Shown: positions 9,004 through 19,023 of the stretch, in pieces
Numbering within the stretch: the stretch's first letter is position 1
Layout of the letters: every line of letters begins with the position of its first letter
NCBI RefSeq assembly: GCF_001544455.2
Contig: NZ_FCOC02000002.1
Coordinates: 434,001-498,000 of the forward strand
Reading direction: 5' to 3'
Length of the DNA: 64,000 nucleotides
DNA from: Caballeronia sordidicola
GTDB taxonomy: Bacteria > Pseudomonadota > Gammaproteobacteria > Burkholderiales > Burkholderiaceae
The notes under the pieces: generated by a model
What the model saw: only the letters and a program-made list of their open reading frames with translations
Told to the model about the DNA's origin: nothing
Database searches by the model: none
Program-made: the position numbers and the translations under genes

Positions 9004-10290
9004 ATGACGCCTTTCCTGTTGCCGACGGCCGACGCCGCGCCCCGCCTGGGCGCAACCGACCCGGAGGACGTTTCAGCCTGGCTGCGGCTCGCAAACGCGA
9101 GCGGTTTGCCGCCCATTGCATTGCGCGCGCTGCTTGCGGAATTCGGCAGTCCGCACGCTGTGCTTAATCAATCGTTCGGTGCGCTTGCGGGTATCGCCGG
9201 CGAGAAAGCGGCGCGCGCCGTGCTCGCGCCGCCGCCCGGTTCGGAACTCGGCTCCTTCGAGGAATGCCTCGCGCGCACGCTCGAATGGGCGTCCATCAAA
9301 GGTAATGCAATCGTCACGCTTGCCGATACCGCTTATCCACCGGCGCTCCTGACCATGCCCGATCCGCCGCCCTTGCTATATGTAAAGGGACGGCTGGACT
9401 TGCTGCAATCGCGGGCGGTGGCGATTGTCGGCAGCCGGAGCGCGACACCACAAGGTATTGAAGACGCAAAGCGCTTCGCTCAAGCGCTTTCCAATGCGGC
9501 GCTCGCCATTGTGTCGGGGCTTGCGCTCGGAATTGACGGCGCCGCGCATCGCGGCGGCTTGAGCGGACCGGGCAGCACGATTGCCGTGATCGGAACCGGC
9601 GCGGATCTGGTTTATCCGTCGCTGCATCACGCGCTCGCGCATGAAATCGCGGAAAACGGCGTAATTGTCTCCGAGTGGCCGCTCGGAACACCCGCACGGT
9701 CAGCGAATTTTCCACAGCGCAACCGGCTGATTGCCGGACTTTCGAGCGGCGTGTTGATTGTCGAAGCGGCCATGCGTTCGGGGTCGCTGATCACCGCGCG
9801 GCTCGCGAACGAAATGGGACGCGATGTGTTCGCCATACCCGGATCGATCCATGCGCCGCTTTCGCGCGGGTGTCATCGGATGATCAAGCAAGGGGCGAAG
9901 CTCGTTGAAACGCCCGAGGACATTCTTGAAGAGTTTGGCATTCACGTGACGACTGAAACTGAAACCACGGCGGCCCCGCGAAAACGCGGCAAGACGCGCG
10001 TGGTGAAAAACGTCAGTGAGCGCGAACCAAACGAAGACGAGTTCGCGTTGGAACTGCAAAGCGCCAGGATCAACCGGCCGGCGACCGCGTCGTGGGCATC
10101 GGCGAAAGTTGAAAATCCCGACGCCGACCGTCTGCTCGACGCCCTCGGCCATTCGCCCGCCACGCTTGAAATTCTCGGTCAACGCACCGAAATGGATGGC
10201 GCAACGTTACAAAGCCTGCTGCTGCAACTTGAAATGTCGGGGCGGATCGGCGCGTTGCCAGGCGGCCGATTTATCCGCGTCGAGCGCTGA
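9004..10290 (+). CDS. dprA: DNA processing protein DprA
   Basis: Binds incoming single-stranded DNA during transformation and loads RecA. It has an N-terminal helical region (about 20-75), a Rossmann-like core with the signature IVGSRSATPQG (141-151), GLALGIDGAAHRG and IAVIGTGADLVYP, and a C-terminal winged-helix domain (LLDALGHSPATLEILGQRT) after a basic linker. The start chosen is the ATG at 9004; the ORF is open to 8872, but that stretch reads as non-coding and the AT-rich run just before 9004 looks like promoter or leader. It is divergent from def. At 428 aa it is longer than the core family because of the C-terminal domain. Confidence 0.93.
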   Translation: MTPFLLPTADAAPRLGATDPEDVSAWLRLANASGLPPIALRALLAEFGSPHAVLNQSFGALAGIAGEKAARAVLAPPPGSELGSFEECLARTLEWASIKGNAIVTLADTAYPPALLTMPDPPPLLYVKGRLDLLQSRAVAIVGSRSATPQGIEDAKRFAQALSNAALAIVSGLALGIDGAAHRGGLSGPGSTIAVIGTGADLVYPSLHHALAHEIAENGVIVSEWPLGTPARSANFPQRNRLIAGLSSGVLIVEAAMRSGSLITARLANEMGRDVFAIPGSIHAPLSRGCHRMIKQGAKLVETPEDILEEFGIHVTTETETTAAPRKRGKTRVVKNVSEREPNEDEFALELQSARINRPATASWASAKVENPDADRLLDALGHSPATLEILGQRTEMDGATLQSLLLQLEMSGRIGALPGGRFIRVER

Positions 10291-10383
10291 TCTTTTGGCG
10301 TCATGCTACATTCGCCACAAAATCAGCCGTTTGCTACGCCGCACCAAACGCCCAGGACAACGACGCAAGGACCAAAAGGAATC

Positions 10384-10761
10384 ATGCCCGCGCTGAATCT
10401 CGACACCGACGCCGACCAGATCGCCGAGCGCATGGCCAGCGCCGGCACGCTGCTCGTCGCCTGCCTGTGCGCCGAGTGGTGCGGGACGTGCCGGGATTAT
10501 CGGGAAGGTTTCGACAAGCTTGCAGATGCCCATCCGGACATCTGTTTTGCGTGGATCGATATTGAAAATCAGGCGGACCGGTTCGACGACCTCGACGTGG
10601 AGAACTTCCCGACCATATTGATCGAGGACGCTGTGACCACGTGGTTTTTCGGCACCGTTTTGCCGCAAACGTCCATTGTTGCGAGGATGTTGACGGACCT
10701 GAGCGCATTGCCGAGCATGACCGGGGCACCCAAAATACGGCCCGCGCTGGTCACCGCATAG
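10384..10761 (+). CDS. Thioredoxin-fold protein
   Basis: 125-aa protein with the active-site motif WCGTC near residue 32, inside a strand-helix context like thioredoxin (LLVACLCAEWCGTCRDY), and a cis-Pro region (ENFPTILIE). It has no signal peptide, so it is probably a cytoplasmic thiol-disulphide or thioredoxin-like protein. The start at 10384 has AAAGGA three bases upstream, which is close; the longer start at 10303 lies in Pro/Thr/Gln-rich sequence unlike the family. It lies between dprA and topB on the same strand. Substrate unknown. Confidence 0.8.
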   Translation: MPALNLDTDADQIAERMASAGTLLVACLCAEWCGTCRDYREGFDKLADAHPDICFAWIDIENQADRFDDLDVENFPTILIEDAVTTWFFGTVLPQTSIVARMLTDLSALPSMTGAPKIRPALVTA

Positions 10762-10974
10762 ACTCCGCTCAAGAAAAACGCACCCGCCAAGTGAAACGTC
10801 TTTGACGGTTGGATCACGAAGCGCCCACATTCACCGTTCGGCAGCGCGCGTTTCGCTAAAAGCCAAACCGCGCGCCGCACGCCATATGCTATAAAGCGGA
10901 CGTTAACGAGCCCGAACCCCGCGAACCAAGCCGCGGAAACCGGCCTCATGCCAGTCCCTAACTAGAATCGAGTC

Positions 10975-13623
10975 ATGTCCAAAGCCCTGATCATTGCTGA
11001 AAAGCCTTCTGTCGCGAACGACATCGCGCGCGCTTTGGGCGGTTTCACAAAGCATGACGAATATTACGAGAGCGACGACTACGTACTGTCGTCGGCGGTG
11101 GGCCATTTGCTGGAAATCGCCGCGCCCGAGGAATACGACGTCAAGCGCGGCAAGTGGAGTTTCGCCAATCTGCCGGTCATTCCGCCGCATTTCGACCTGA
11201 ATCCGATCGCAAAAAGCGAATCGCGCCTGAAGGTGCTGACCAAGCTGCTCAAGCGCAAGGACATTGACCGGCTGATCAACGCCTGCGACGCGGGGCGCGA
11301 AGGCGAGCTGATTTTTCGCCTGATCGCGCAGCATGCGAAGGCCAAACAGCCGGTGCAGCGCCTTTGGCTCCAGTCCATGACGGCCGGTTCCATTCGCGAA
11401 GGTTTCGCGAACCTGCGCAGCGACGCCGACATGCAGCCTCTTGCCGATGCCGCCCGTTGCCGCTCTGAAGCCGACTGGCTGGTGGGCATCAACGGCACGC
11501 GCGCAATGACCGCGTTCAACAGCAAGGGCGGCGGTTTCTTCCTGACCACCGTTGGCCGTGTTCAGACGCCAACGTTGTCTATTGTCGTGGAACGCGAAGA
11601 AAAGATTCGCCGGTTCGTGCCGCGCGATTACTGGGAAGTGCGCGCTGAATTCATCGCAGCGAAAGGGATTTACGAAGGACGCTGGTTCGACCCGAAATTC
11701 AAGCGCGTCGAAGGCGATCCGGAACAGCGCGATTCGCGGCTATGGAGCTTGCCCGCCGCCGAATCGATTGTTGCGGCTTGCCGTGGCAAGACCGGCACCG
11801 TTACGGAAGAAGCCAAGCCGTCCACGCAGATGTCGCCCTTGCTGTTCGACTTGACGAGCCTGCAGCGCGAGGCCAACGGCCGCTTTGGTTTTTCGGCGAA
11901 GAACACGCTCGGCCTGGCCCAGGCGTTGTATGAAAAGCACAAGGTCCTTACCTACCCGCGTACCGACGCACGCGCGCTGCCCGAGGACTACATTCCGACG
12001 GTAAAAGACACGCTTGCCATGCTGAAGGAGAGCAACAACTATTTGCCGCACGCGAAACAGGTCCTGGACAAGGGCTGGGTGAAGCCGAACAAGCGCATCT
12101 TCGATAACTCCAAGATCAGCGATCACTTCGCCATCATCCCGACTCTGCAGGCGCCGAAATCCTTGTCGGAACCGGAGCAAAAGCTGTACGACCTCGTCGT
12201 GAAGCGTTTCCTCGCGGTGTTTTTCCCGGCGGCCGAATACCTGGTCACCACGCGGATCACCGAAGTCGCGGGTCATCACTTCAAGACTGAAGGCAAGGTG
12301 CTGGTCGAGCCGGGCTGGCTGCAGGTCTATGGCAAGGAAGTCAGCGGCGACGACGACAACCTCGTGCAAGTCCAGAAGGACGAGAAGGTCGACGTCGAAA
12401 AGGTCGCGGCGCATGGCCTCGTGACGAAACCGCCCGCTCGATACAACGAGGCGTCGTTGCTCTCGGCCATGGAAGGCGCGGGCAAGCTCGTGGAAGACGA
12501 AGAGTTGCGCGAGGCAATGGCGGCGAAGGGACTGGGAACGCCAGCCACGCGGGCGGCGATCATTGAAGGGCTGCTGGGCGAGAAGTACATGGTGCGCGAA
12601 GGCCGCGAGCTGATTCCAACGGCCAAGGCGTTCCAGTTGATGACCTTGCTGCGCGGCCTGGGCGTAGAGGAACTGACGGCGCCGGAGCTGACCGGCGAGT
12701 GGGAGCACAAGCTGTCGCAGATGGAACGCGGCAATCTTCCGCGCGACGAATTCATGCAGGAAATCGCGCGCATGACGCAGACCATCGTGAAGCGCGCGAA
12801 GGAATACGACTCGGACACCATTCCCGGCGACTATGCAACGCTGGAAACACCGTGCCCGAATTGCGGCAGCCAGATCAAGGAGAACTATCGGCGATTCGCC
12901 TGTACGAAGTGCGAATTCTCGATGTCCAAGATTCCTGGCGGACGGCAGTTCGAGATTCCCGAAGTCGAGCAGTTGATCAGGGACAAGACCATTGGGCCGC
13001 TGTCCGGTTTCCGCAGCAAGATGGGCCGGCCGTTCTCGGCAATCCTGAAGCTCGCTTTCGACGACGAAATCAAGAACTGGAAGCTAGAGTTCGACTTCGG
13101 TCAGGACTCCGGTGGCGAAGATGGCGAACCCGTGGATTTCTCGGACCAAACCCCGGTTGGCGCTTGCCCGAAATGTCAATCGAAAGTGTACGAACACGGC
13201 ATGAGCTATGTCTGCGAAAACTCGGTCGCGAATCCGAAAACCTGCGATTTCCGCTCGGGCAAGGTGATTCTGCAGCAGGAAATGTCGCGCGAGCAGATGA
13301 CGAAGTTGCTCGAAGAAGGACGCACGGACCTGCTCACTGGCTTCAAGTCGTCGCGTACCGGCCGCAACTTCAAGGCGTTCCTTGTGAAGCAGCCGGACGG
13401 CAAGATTGGCTTCGAGTTTGAGAAGAAGGAGCCGAAGCCGGGCGCGAAGACCGCCGTTAAACGCGGTGCGGCGGCGCCAGAAGCAGAAGACGAGGGCGAC
13501 GGCGACGTAGCTGTCGCGGCGAAGACTGTCGCGGCGAAGAAAACGGTTGCAAAGGCTGCGGCGAAGAAAGCGCCTGCGAAGAAAGTTGCAGCGAAGAAGG
13601 CGGCGGCTCGGAAGACGGGTTAA
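10975..13623 (+). CDS. topB: DNA topoisomerase III
   Basis: Type IA topoisomerase that decatenates DNA and resolves late replication and recombination intermediates. It has a TOPRIM domain with AEKPSVANDIARAL and NACDAGREGELIF, and catalytic Y327 in LTYPRTDARALP (E. coli TopB uses Tyr328). Two C-terminal zinc-ribbon-like regions start near residue 627 (CPNCGSQ...CTKCEF, and CPKCQ... through CDF). The last 40 residues are a Lys/Ala-rich tail like histone H1 (KKTVAKAAAKKAPAKK), common in Burkholderia and Bordetella DNA-binding proteins. A terminator follows within 30 bp. A TATAAA box at 10890-10895 may be its -10 element; no good -35 was found. Confidence 0.96.
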   Translation: MSKALIIAEKPSVANDIARALGGFTKHDEYYESDDYVLSSAVGHLLEIAAPEEYDVKRGKWSFANLPVIPPHFDLNPIAKSESRLKVLTKLLKRKDIDRLINACDAGREGELIFRLIAQHAKAKQPVQRLWLQSMTAGSIREGFANLRSDADMQPLADAARCRSEADWLVGINGTRAMTAFNSKGGGFFLTTVGRVQTPTLSIVVEREEKIRRFVPRDYWEVRAEFIAAKGIYEGRWFDPKFKRVEGDPEQRDSRLWSLPAAESIVAACRGKTGTVTEEAKPSTQMSPLLFDLTSLQREANGRFGFSAKNTLGLAQALYEKHKVLTYPRTDARALPEDYIPTVKDTLAMLKESNNYLPHAKQVLDKGWVKPNKRIFDNSKISDHFAIIPTLQAPKSLSEPEQKLYDLVVKRFLAVFFPAAEYLVTTRITEVAGHHFKTEGKVLVEPGWLQVYGKEVSGDDDNLVQVQKDEKVDVEKVAAHGLVTKPPARYNEASLLSAMEGAGKLVEDEELREAMAAKGLGTPATRAAIIEGLLGEKYMVREGRELIPTAKAFQLMTLLRGLGVEELTAPELTGEWEHKLSQMERGNLPRDEFMQEIARMTQTIVKRAKEYDSDTIPGDYATLETPCPNCGSQIKENYRRFACTKCEFSMSKIPGGRQFEIPEVEQLIRDKTIGPLSGFRSKMGRPFSAILKLAFDDEIKNWKLEFDFGQDSGGEDGEPVDFSDQTPVGACPKCQSKVYEHGMSYVCENSVANPKTCDFRSGKVILQQEMSREQMTKLLEEGRTDLLTGFKSSRTGRNFKAFLVKQPDGKIGFEFEKKEPKPGAKTAVKRGAAAPEAEDEGDGDVAVAAKTVAAKKTVAKAAAKKAPAKKVAAKKAAARKTG

Positions 13624-13647
13624 TTTCCCTGAGGCCGGCACCAATCG

Positions 13648-13675
13648 AAAAAGCCCGCGATTCGCGGGCTTTTTC
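13648..13675 (+). terminator. Terminator after topB, probably bidirectional
   Basis: Perfect 8-bp stem AGCCCGCG / CGCGGGCT (13652-13659 and 13663-13670) with T5 after it on the plus strand and A5 before it, so it can work for both topB (plus) and the LysR gene (minus). Confidence 0.85.
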
Positions 13676-13709
13676 TTTCATACAGTGACGCACGGCAAAG
13701 TCCTCTCCA

Positions 13710-14843
13710 TCAGAACGGCGACGGCATGGATAGCGGCGAACGCGTGCGCGACTTGACCGGCTTGCCATTGAGCTTGCTGTCATCGGAAGGGGCGTTAGCA
13801 GCGTCAGTGGGACGGGATTCAAAACGCGAGCCGCCTTCCGCCTCCGCATATGCCGCATGAGCAACCAAAGGCTCGCTGTCGTCGTCGTTGATGGCGGGAG
13901 AACCCGGCTGCAGCGCGCCGTCCTTTACCCACTGCTCGCCAAGCTGGTGATTCGGCGTCTTGCTGAAATACTCAACAAGATGATCGATAAACGTGCGCAC
14001 CTTCGCCGGCAAATGGCGGCGGCTGGGATATGCCACGTTGATCTCGACCTGCGGCAGCTTGTAGTCGCCCAAGAGCCTCACCAGCTTGCCACGCGTGGTG
14101 TCGTTGCCGATCAGGTAGCTCGGCAGGATCGCGATGCCCATGCCAAGCAGCGCGAACTGCCGCAGCATCTCGGTATTGTTCGCCACGATCACGTTCGTCG
14201 GCCGCACGCGCACTTCGCCTTCGGGACCGGTGAACACGCGCTCATCGCCGAAATATTCCGATGGCAAACTGAGCGACGGATGTTCAGCCAGATCTTCAGG
14301 CCGTGAGGGCACGCCGTGCTTTTCAAGATACGCGGGCGTGGCGCAGACGGTCAGGCAGCCGGTCGTCAGGCGTCGCGTGACAATGCTCGCGCTGCGCATC
14401 TGGCGCGCGATCACAATACCCACGTCGAAACCTTCTTCAACCAGATCGACCTGCCGGTCGACCAGCGTCACGTCGGGCACCACCTTCGGATAGCGCTGCG
14501 CATACGTCTGCAAAACCGGCGCAAGGTTATGCAAGCCAAACACGACGGGTGCGACAATTCGTAGCGATCCAACTGGCTCGTGGTTGCGTGCCACGACCAT
14601 CTGTTCGACGTCTTCGAGTTCATCGAGGATCTGCCGCGCGCGTTCCAGATAGACCTGACCCGATTCGGTCAGCGAGAGGCTGCGCGTCGTGCGGTTGAGC
14701 AGACGCGTGCCGAGCCGCCCTTCCAGATCCGCAATATGGCGCGTCGCCACGGCGTTCGAGATATCCATGGCGCCGGCTGCGCGGGCAAAACTGCCAAGAT
14801 CCGCCACTCGGACGAATACTTTCATCGACTGCAAATGATCCAT
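13710..14843 (-). CDS. LysR-family transcriptional regulator
   Basis: 377-aa LTTR. The N-terminal winged HTH (residues 5-65: FVRVADLGSFARAAGAMDIS, then ISNAVATRHIADLEGRLG and RTTRSLSLTESG) is typical of the CrgA/DsdC-like subgroup, followed by the periplasmic-binding-like effector domain (about 90-295). A C-terminal tail of about 75 residues, rich in Ser, Asp and Asn, extends beyond normal LTTR length (about 300). AGGAG lies 7 nt before the ATG, supporting the start. It lies downstream of pckG on the same strand with 325 bp between, so it probably has its own promoter. Target genes and effector are unknown. Confidence 0.9.
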   Translation of the reverse strand: MDHLQSMKVFVRVADLGSFARAAGAMDISNAVATRHIADLEGRLGTRLLNRTTRSLSLTESGQVYLERARQILDELEDVEQMVVARNHEPVGSLRIVAPVVFGLHNLAPVLQTYAQRYPKVVPDVTLVDRQVDLVEEGFDVGIVIARQMRSASIVTRRLTTGCLTVCATPAYLEKHGVPSRPEDLAEHPSLSLPSEYFGDERVFTGPEGEVRVRPTNVIVANNTEMLRQFALLGMGIAILPSYLIGNDTTRGKLVRLLGDYKLPQVEINVAYPSRRHLPAKVRTFIDHLVEYFSKTPNHQLGEQWVKDGALQPGSPAINDDDSEPLVAHAAYAEAEGGSRFESRPTDAANAPSDDSKLNGKPVKSRTRSPLSMPSPF

Positions 14844-15168
14844 GAGACTACTCCTGCTGCTAGACGGCCTCTTTTAAATTCCTGAAGCAATTCGGAATTA
14901 TCCTAGGACTCGCGTTTTCGTGCAGAAGTTGCCGGAAATCTCACTTTTCCCGATAAAAGATTTCGACTTTACCAAGCAGTAAGGTGAAAGAAGATCGATT
15001 GTTGCTGAATCCGGAACACCCACGCCCGAAAAGTATTCACGACCCAATTTTGAAAAGCTGGCTCAGGCAATTTTGACGCAGTAAAGCAGGGAAATGACGG
15101 AATGCCGCCTACATGACGACTTGTCGTTGATTATGTCGACTTCCGTCACTAATCCCGCACTCGAATTA
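14844..15168. other. Gene-free spacer between pckG and the LysR gene
   Basis: 325 bp, AT-richer than its surroundings, without a convincing ORF. It holds the 3' region of pckG and the leader of the LysR gene. Two structures stand out: an 8-bp inverted repeat TGACGGAA / TTCCGTCA (15095-15102 and 15141-15148) that encloses a smaller hairpin ACGAC-TT-GTCGT, and AATTCC / GGAATT arms near 14877-14900 close to the LysR gene. No T-tract follows the first, so it is not a standard terminator. Confidence 0.5.
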
Positions 15169-17019
15169 TTACGCCGACAGGCGTTGCTCGATGCCCAGCT
15201 TGGTTTCGGCGAGTTCTTGCGGGAGCCCTTGAGCCAGTTTTTTGAATAATTCGTCGTGAAGTTCCAGTTCCGCACGCCATGCGGAGTCCTGCACCGAGAT
15301 CACCCGCTCAAATTGCTCATGCGAGAAATCGAGCTTGCCCCAGTCGATGTCGCCATAGCCCGGCGAAAATCCGAACGCATGTTCTTCCCCGTTCGTCGTG
15401 CCATCTATACGCCCAATCATCCACGTCAGGACGCGCATGTTGTCGCCAAAACCGGGCCACGCAAACTTACCGTCCGCGCCCTTGCGGAACCAGTTCACGC
15501 AGAAAAACTTTGGCAGCTTCGCGTTGAGCTGCGTGAGCCGCTCGCCCATTTTGAGCCAATGCCCGAAGTAATCGCTCATGTTGTAGCCGCAGAACGGCAG
15601 CATGGCGAACGGATCACGCCGCACGACGCCTTGCTGTCCGGCCGCGGCCGCCGTGGTTTCGGATCCCATGGTCGCGGCCATGTAGACGCCCTCGCGCCAG
15701 TTGCGCGCCTCCGTCACGAGCGGCACCGTGTCCGAACGGCGTCCCCCGAAAATGAACGCATCGATAGCCACGCCCGCGGGATTTTCCCAATCGGGATCGA
15801 TGGAAGGACACTGCGCCGCCGGGGCCGTGAACCGCGCGTTCGGATGCGCGGCTTTCGTGCCGGACTCAGGCGTCCAGTCCTTGCCCTGCCAGTCGATCAG
15901 ATGCGCCGGCGGCGTGTCCGTCATGCCTTCCCACCAGATATCGCCGTCGTCGGTCAGCGCCACGTTCGTGAAAATGACGTTTTCCTTGAGCATTGCCATG
16001 GCGTTGAAGTTGGTCTTCTCGCTCGTGCCTGGCGCCACGCCGAAGTAGCCGGCCTCGGGATTGATCGCGTAAAGACGGCCGTCGCGTCCTGGCTTGATCC
16101 ACGCAATGTCGTCGCCAATCGTCGATACCTTCCAGCCCGACATATCGTGCGGCGGAATCAGCATGGCGAAGTTGGTCTTGCCGCAAGCCGAGGGGAACGC
16201 CGCCGCGACGTGATATTTGCGCCCTTCCGGCGATGTCACGCCGAGAATCAGCATGTGCTCGGCGAGCCAGCCTTCGTCGCGGCCCATTGTGGATGCAATC
16301 CGTAGCGCGAAGCATTTCTTGCCGAGCAGCGCGTTGCCGCCATAACCCGACCCGAAGCTCCAGATCTCGCGGCTTTCCGGAAAATGGACGATGTACTTCG
16401 TGTCATTGCACGGCCACGGCACGTCCTTTTGCTCCGCTCGCAACGGCGCGCCGACCGAATGCACGCACGGCACGAATTCGCCGTCCGTGCCCAGCACACC
16501 GTACACGGCGCTGCCCATGCGCGTCATGATGCGCATGTTCGTCACCACGTATGGGCTGTCCGTCAGTTCCACGCCAATATGCGCGATGGGCGAACCGAGC
16601 GGCCCCATGGAAAACGGCACGACATACATCGTGCGTCCGCGCATGCAGCCGTCGAACAGGCCGTTCAGTGTGCCCCGCATTTCCTTCGGATCGATCCAGT
16701 TGTTCGTTGGACCAGCCTCCTCAGAGCGCGCCGAACATATATACGTGCGGTCCTCGACGCGCGCGACGTCAGACGGATCGGAACACGCCAGGTAGGAATT
16801 CGGTCTTTTTGCGGGATTGAGGCGCTTGAGGGTTCCTGCGTCGACCATCTGCTGGGATAAACGATCGTATTCCTCCTCCGATCCGTCGCACCATTCAATC
16901 CTGTCCGGCCTGGTAAGCGCCGCGATCCGCTGTACCCAGTCGATGAGCTTGCGGTTCTTGACATACGCTGGCGCGTCACTGCCGGCGACATTTTGGTCCA
17001 CCACTGCGGGCTGGTTCAT
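15169..17019 (-). CDS. pckG: Phosphoenolpyruvate carboxykinase (GTP)
   Basis: Converts oxaloacetate and GTP to PEP, GDP and CO2, the entry step of gluconeogenesis, in the cytoplasm. The GTP-class P-loop with its reactive cysteine is present ([13 protein letters not shown]), with the metal and oxaloacetate region ([11 protein letters not shown]), and substrate loops such as [16 protein letters not shown]. At 616 aa it matches the GTP-dependent class (about 600-620) rather than the ATP class (about 540). The start at 17019 has GGAG 8 nt upstream; the ORF is open to 17091. It is divergent from a 2-hydroxyacid dehydrogenase across about 490 bp and lies upstream of a LysR gene. Confidence 0.97.
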   Translation of the reverse strand: MNQPAVVDQNVAGSDAPAYVKNRKLIDWVQRIAALTRPDRIEWCDGSEEEYDRLSQQMVDAGTLKRLNPAKRPNSYLACSDPSDVARVEDRTYICSARSEEAGPTNNWIDPKEMRGTLNGLFDGCMRGRTMYVVPFSMGPLGSPIAHIGVELTDSPYVVTNMRIMTRMGSAVYGVLGTDGEFVPCVHSVGAPLRAEQKDVPWPCNDTKYIVHFPESREIWSFGSGYGGNALLGKKCFALRIASTMGRDEGWLAEHMLILGVTSPEGRKYHVAAAFPSACGKTNFAMLIPPHDMSGWKVSTIGDDIAWIKPGRDGRLYAINPEAGYFGVAPGTSEKTNFNAMAMLKENVIFTNVALTDDGDIWWEGMTDTPPAHLIDWQGKDWTPESGTKAAHPNARFTAPAAQCPSIDPDWENPAGVAIDAFIFGGRRSDTVPLVTEARNWREGVYMAATMGSETTAAAAGQQGVVRRDPFAMLPFCGYNMSDYFGHWLKMGERLTQLNAKLPKFFCVNWFRKGADGKFAWPGFGDNMRVLTWMIGRIDGTTNGEEHAFGFSPGYGDIDWGKLDFSHEQFERVISVQDSAWRAELELHDELFKKLAQGLPQELAETKLGIEQRLSA

Positions 17020-17509
17020 CGAGCACACTCCGTTCTTGGAAGAGAAAACGGTTGCAACCCGCCGGCGCTGCTCGCGAGAGGCGCATTTCACGTCGCCGGA
17101 TGCTCTGCACGGCGGAACTCACGCGCTGGTGGCGACACAAAACCAAGGCTGGCGTCGGGAGTTGACGGGTCTGGCGCCGACTGCCGTCTGAATCGCGGCT
17201 TGCGTCGGCACGGAACAAACTGTTAAAAAGAGATAGGAATGTCTCCATCGATTGCCGGTTTTCCGGCTTTGGCGATGCGTGAATGAGCCAATGAGTCGCT
17301 GGACGGCTCGCTGCGCATTCGAAACGCATTCGATATTCGTTCATTAGCTGTTGGCGGCCGGCAATTACCACGACAGCGCAATAGCAGCTTAACAAGACGC
17401 GATGCCTGGATTTCGGTGAATTTATACGTAATTACCCGAACTTAGCTCGTCGTTTCCTGTCCATCTTCGAATTTCTGCAGCACGTTTGATGCCTATCAAA
17501 AGCCAATCC
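17020..17509. other. Divergent promoter region, pckG / hydroxyacid dehydrogenase
   Basis: About 490 bp with no supported gene. It must hold the pckG promoter (minus) and that of the dehydrogenase (plus). It contains a short hairpin GCCGG-TTTT-CCGGC around 17257, and AT-rich sequence at 17415-17440. I could not assign -35/-10 boxes with confidence. Confidence 0.4.
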
Positions 17510-18529
17510 ATGCCAATCAAAATTGCCATTCTCGACGACTACCAAGACGCCGTTCGTAAGCTTGATTGCTTCAATCTGCTTGCAGATCACGAAGTCAAGG
17601 TCTTCAATAACACGGTGCGCGGGCTCGGACAGTTGGCTAGCAGACTTTCGGAAGTCGAAGCCCTGGTTTTGATCCGGGAGCGCACCCGAATCAGCTCCCA
17701 GCTGCTCGATAAATTGCCGCGGCTGCGCATGATCAGCCAGACCGGCAAGGTGGGCGGCCACATTGAACTCGACGCTTGTACGGAGCGCGGGATTGCCGTT
17801 CTGGAAGGCACCGGGTCGCCGATCGCTCCAGCCGAATTGACGTGGGCGCTGATCATGGCGGCGCAGCGGCGCATTCCGCAGTACGTCGCCAATCTAAAAC
17901 AAGGCGCGTGGCAGCAGTCCGGACTGAAGACATCCGCGTTGCCGCCCAATTTCGGACTCGGGCAAGTGCTGCGCGGCCAGACGCTCGGCATCTGGGGTTA
18001 CGGCAAGATCGGCCAGCTACTTGCGGGCTATGGCAAGGCGTTCGGCATGAAGGTGGTGGTGTGGGGGCGCGAGCATTCGCAAGCCGCCGCGCGCGCCGAC
18101 GGCATCGACGTTGCCGAAAGCCGCGAGGCATTGTTCGAGCAAAGCGACGTGCTCTCGCTGCATCTGCGTCTGAACGACGAAACCCGCGGCATTGTCACGG
18201 CAGCGGATCTGATGCGCATGAAACCGACCGCGTTGTTTGTGAATACAAGCCGGGCCGAGTTGCTTGAGGAAAACGCGCTGCTCAATGCGCTGCATCACAA
18301 CCGGCCGGGCATGGTTGCTATCGATGTGTACGAGAGCGAGCCGATCCTGCAGGGTTACAGCCTGCTGCGCATGGAAAACGTCATTTGCACGCCGCACATT
18401 GGCTATGTGGAACGTGAAAGCTACGAGCTGTATTTTTCGGCGGCGTTCAAGAACATTCTGGCCTTCGACGCCGGCGACACATCCAGCGTCGTCAATCCGG
18501 AAGCACTGGTTGGTGGACGCCGGCGATAA
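17510..18529 (+). CDS. D-2-hydroxyacid dehydrogenase family protein
   Basis: NAD(P)-dependent oxidoreductase of the D-isomer 2-hydroxyacid dehydrogenase family. The nucleotide-binding motif is present (LGIWGYGKIGQLLAGYGKAF), as are the catalytic Arg (NTSRAELL), Glu (VYESEPI) and His (TPHIGYVERESYELYF). About 339 aa from this ATG, which gives the family-typical N-terminus MPIKIAILDDYQ. ATG at 17489 and TTG at 17486 are also open, and the seven codons between them and this start repeat the MPIK motif. It is not obviously in an operon. Substrate is unknown; 3-phosphoglycerate, glyoxylate/hydroxypyruvate and others occur in the family. Confidence 0.87.
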   Translation: MPIKIAILDDYQDAVRKLDCFNLLADHEVKVFNNTVRGLGQLASRLSEVEALVLIRERTRISSQLLDKLPRLRMISQTGKVGGHIELDACTERGIAVLEGTGSPIAPAELTWALIMAAQRRIPQYVANLKQGAWQQSGLKTSALPPNFGLGQVLRGQTLGIWGYGKIGQLLAGYGKAFGMKVVVWGREHSQAAARADGIDVAESREALFEQSDVLSLHLRLNDETRGIVTAADLMRMKPTALFVNTSRAELLEENALLNALHHNRPGMVAIDVYESEPILQGYSLLRMENVICTPHIGYVERESYELYFSAAFKNILAFDAGDTSSVVNPEALVGGRRR

Positions 18530-18530
18530 T

Positions 18531-19007
18531 TCAGATCGTCGAAATTTCGATGGACGGTTCACATCGGACAACAAAGTTCACCGAGTTCGCGAGAAAGCAG
18601 AACGCATGCGCTTCCTCGTGCAGGCGTTCCGCCAGCTTCAGGTCGCCGCCCGCGCCTATGAGCACTTGCGGGCGCAAAAGAACGTCGGTGAAACGGCCGC
18701 TTCCCTGCTTCGTTTCTTCCATTGTGCCGATGGGATCGTCCACGTAGCCCGTCACCACAACGCCGTTCACGGCGCACAGATGCAGATACCAGAGCATGTG
18801 GCACGACGAGAGCGACGCGACGAAAAGCTCCTCCGGATTGTGGCGCGTGGCATCGCCGCGAAAGGCCGGATCGCTCGATGCTTCAATGGCAGGCTTGTTC
18901 GCCGCGCGCACCAGATGGTCGCGCGAGTAGGCGTCGTAGCTCGACGTGCCTGAACCCTGATCGCCGGTCCAGGCGACTTGCAGCGTGTACTTGTGCTGTT
19001 TGGTCAT
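18531..19007 (-). CDS. OsmC-family peroxiredoxin-like protein
   Basis: 158-aa OsmC/Ohr-type protein, expected to reduce organic hydroperoxides. The two family cysteines are visible, one in SLSSCHMLWYL (about 70) and one in EAHAFCFLANSV (about 133). The Arg/Glu-containing N-terminal strand region is also present. GGAG lies 9 nt upstream of the ATG. It is the last gene of a minus operon with the patatin gene (16 bp away) and the thioesterase gene. It ends two bases from the convergent dehydrogenase stop. Confidence 0.88.
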   Translation of the reverse strand: MTKQHKYTLQVAWTGDQGSGTSSYDAYSRDHLVRAANKPAIEASSDPAFRGDATRHNPEELFVASLSSCHMLWYLHLCAVNGVVVTGYVDDPIGTMEETKQGSGRFTDVLLRPQVLIGAGGDLKLAERLHEEAHAFCFLANSVNFVVRCEPSIEISTI

Positions 19008-19023
19008 CGTTCGACACTCCCGT

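Noticed and set aside
16864..16875. CCTCCTCC-like run in pckG
   Set aside because: It is the complement of a run of Glu codons in the coding sequence; no terminator nearby, so not a fourth small RNA.
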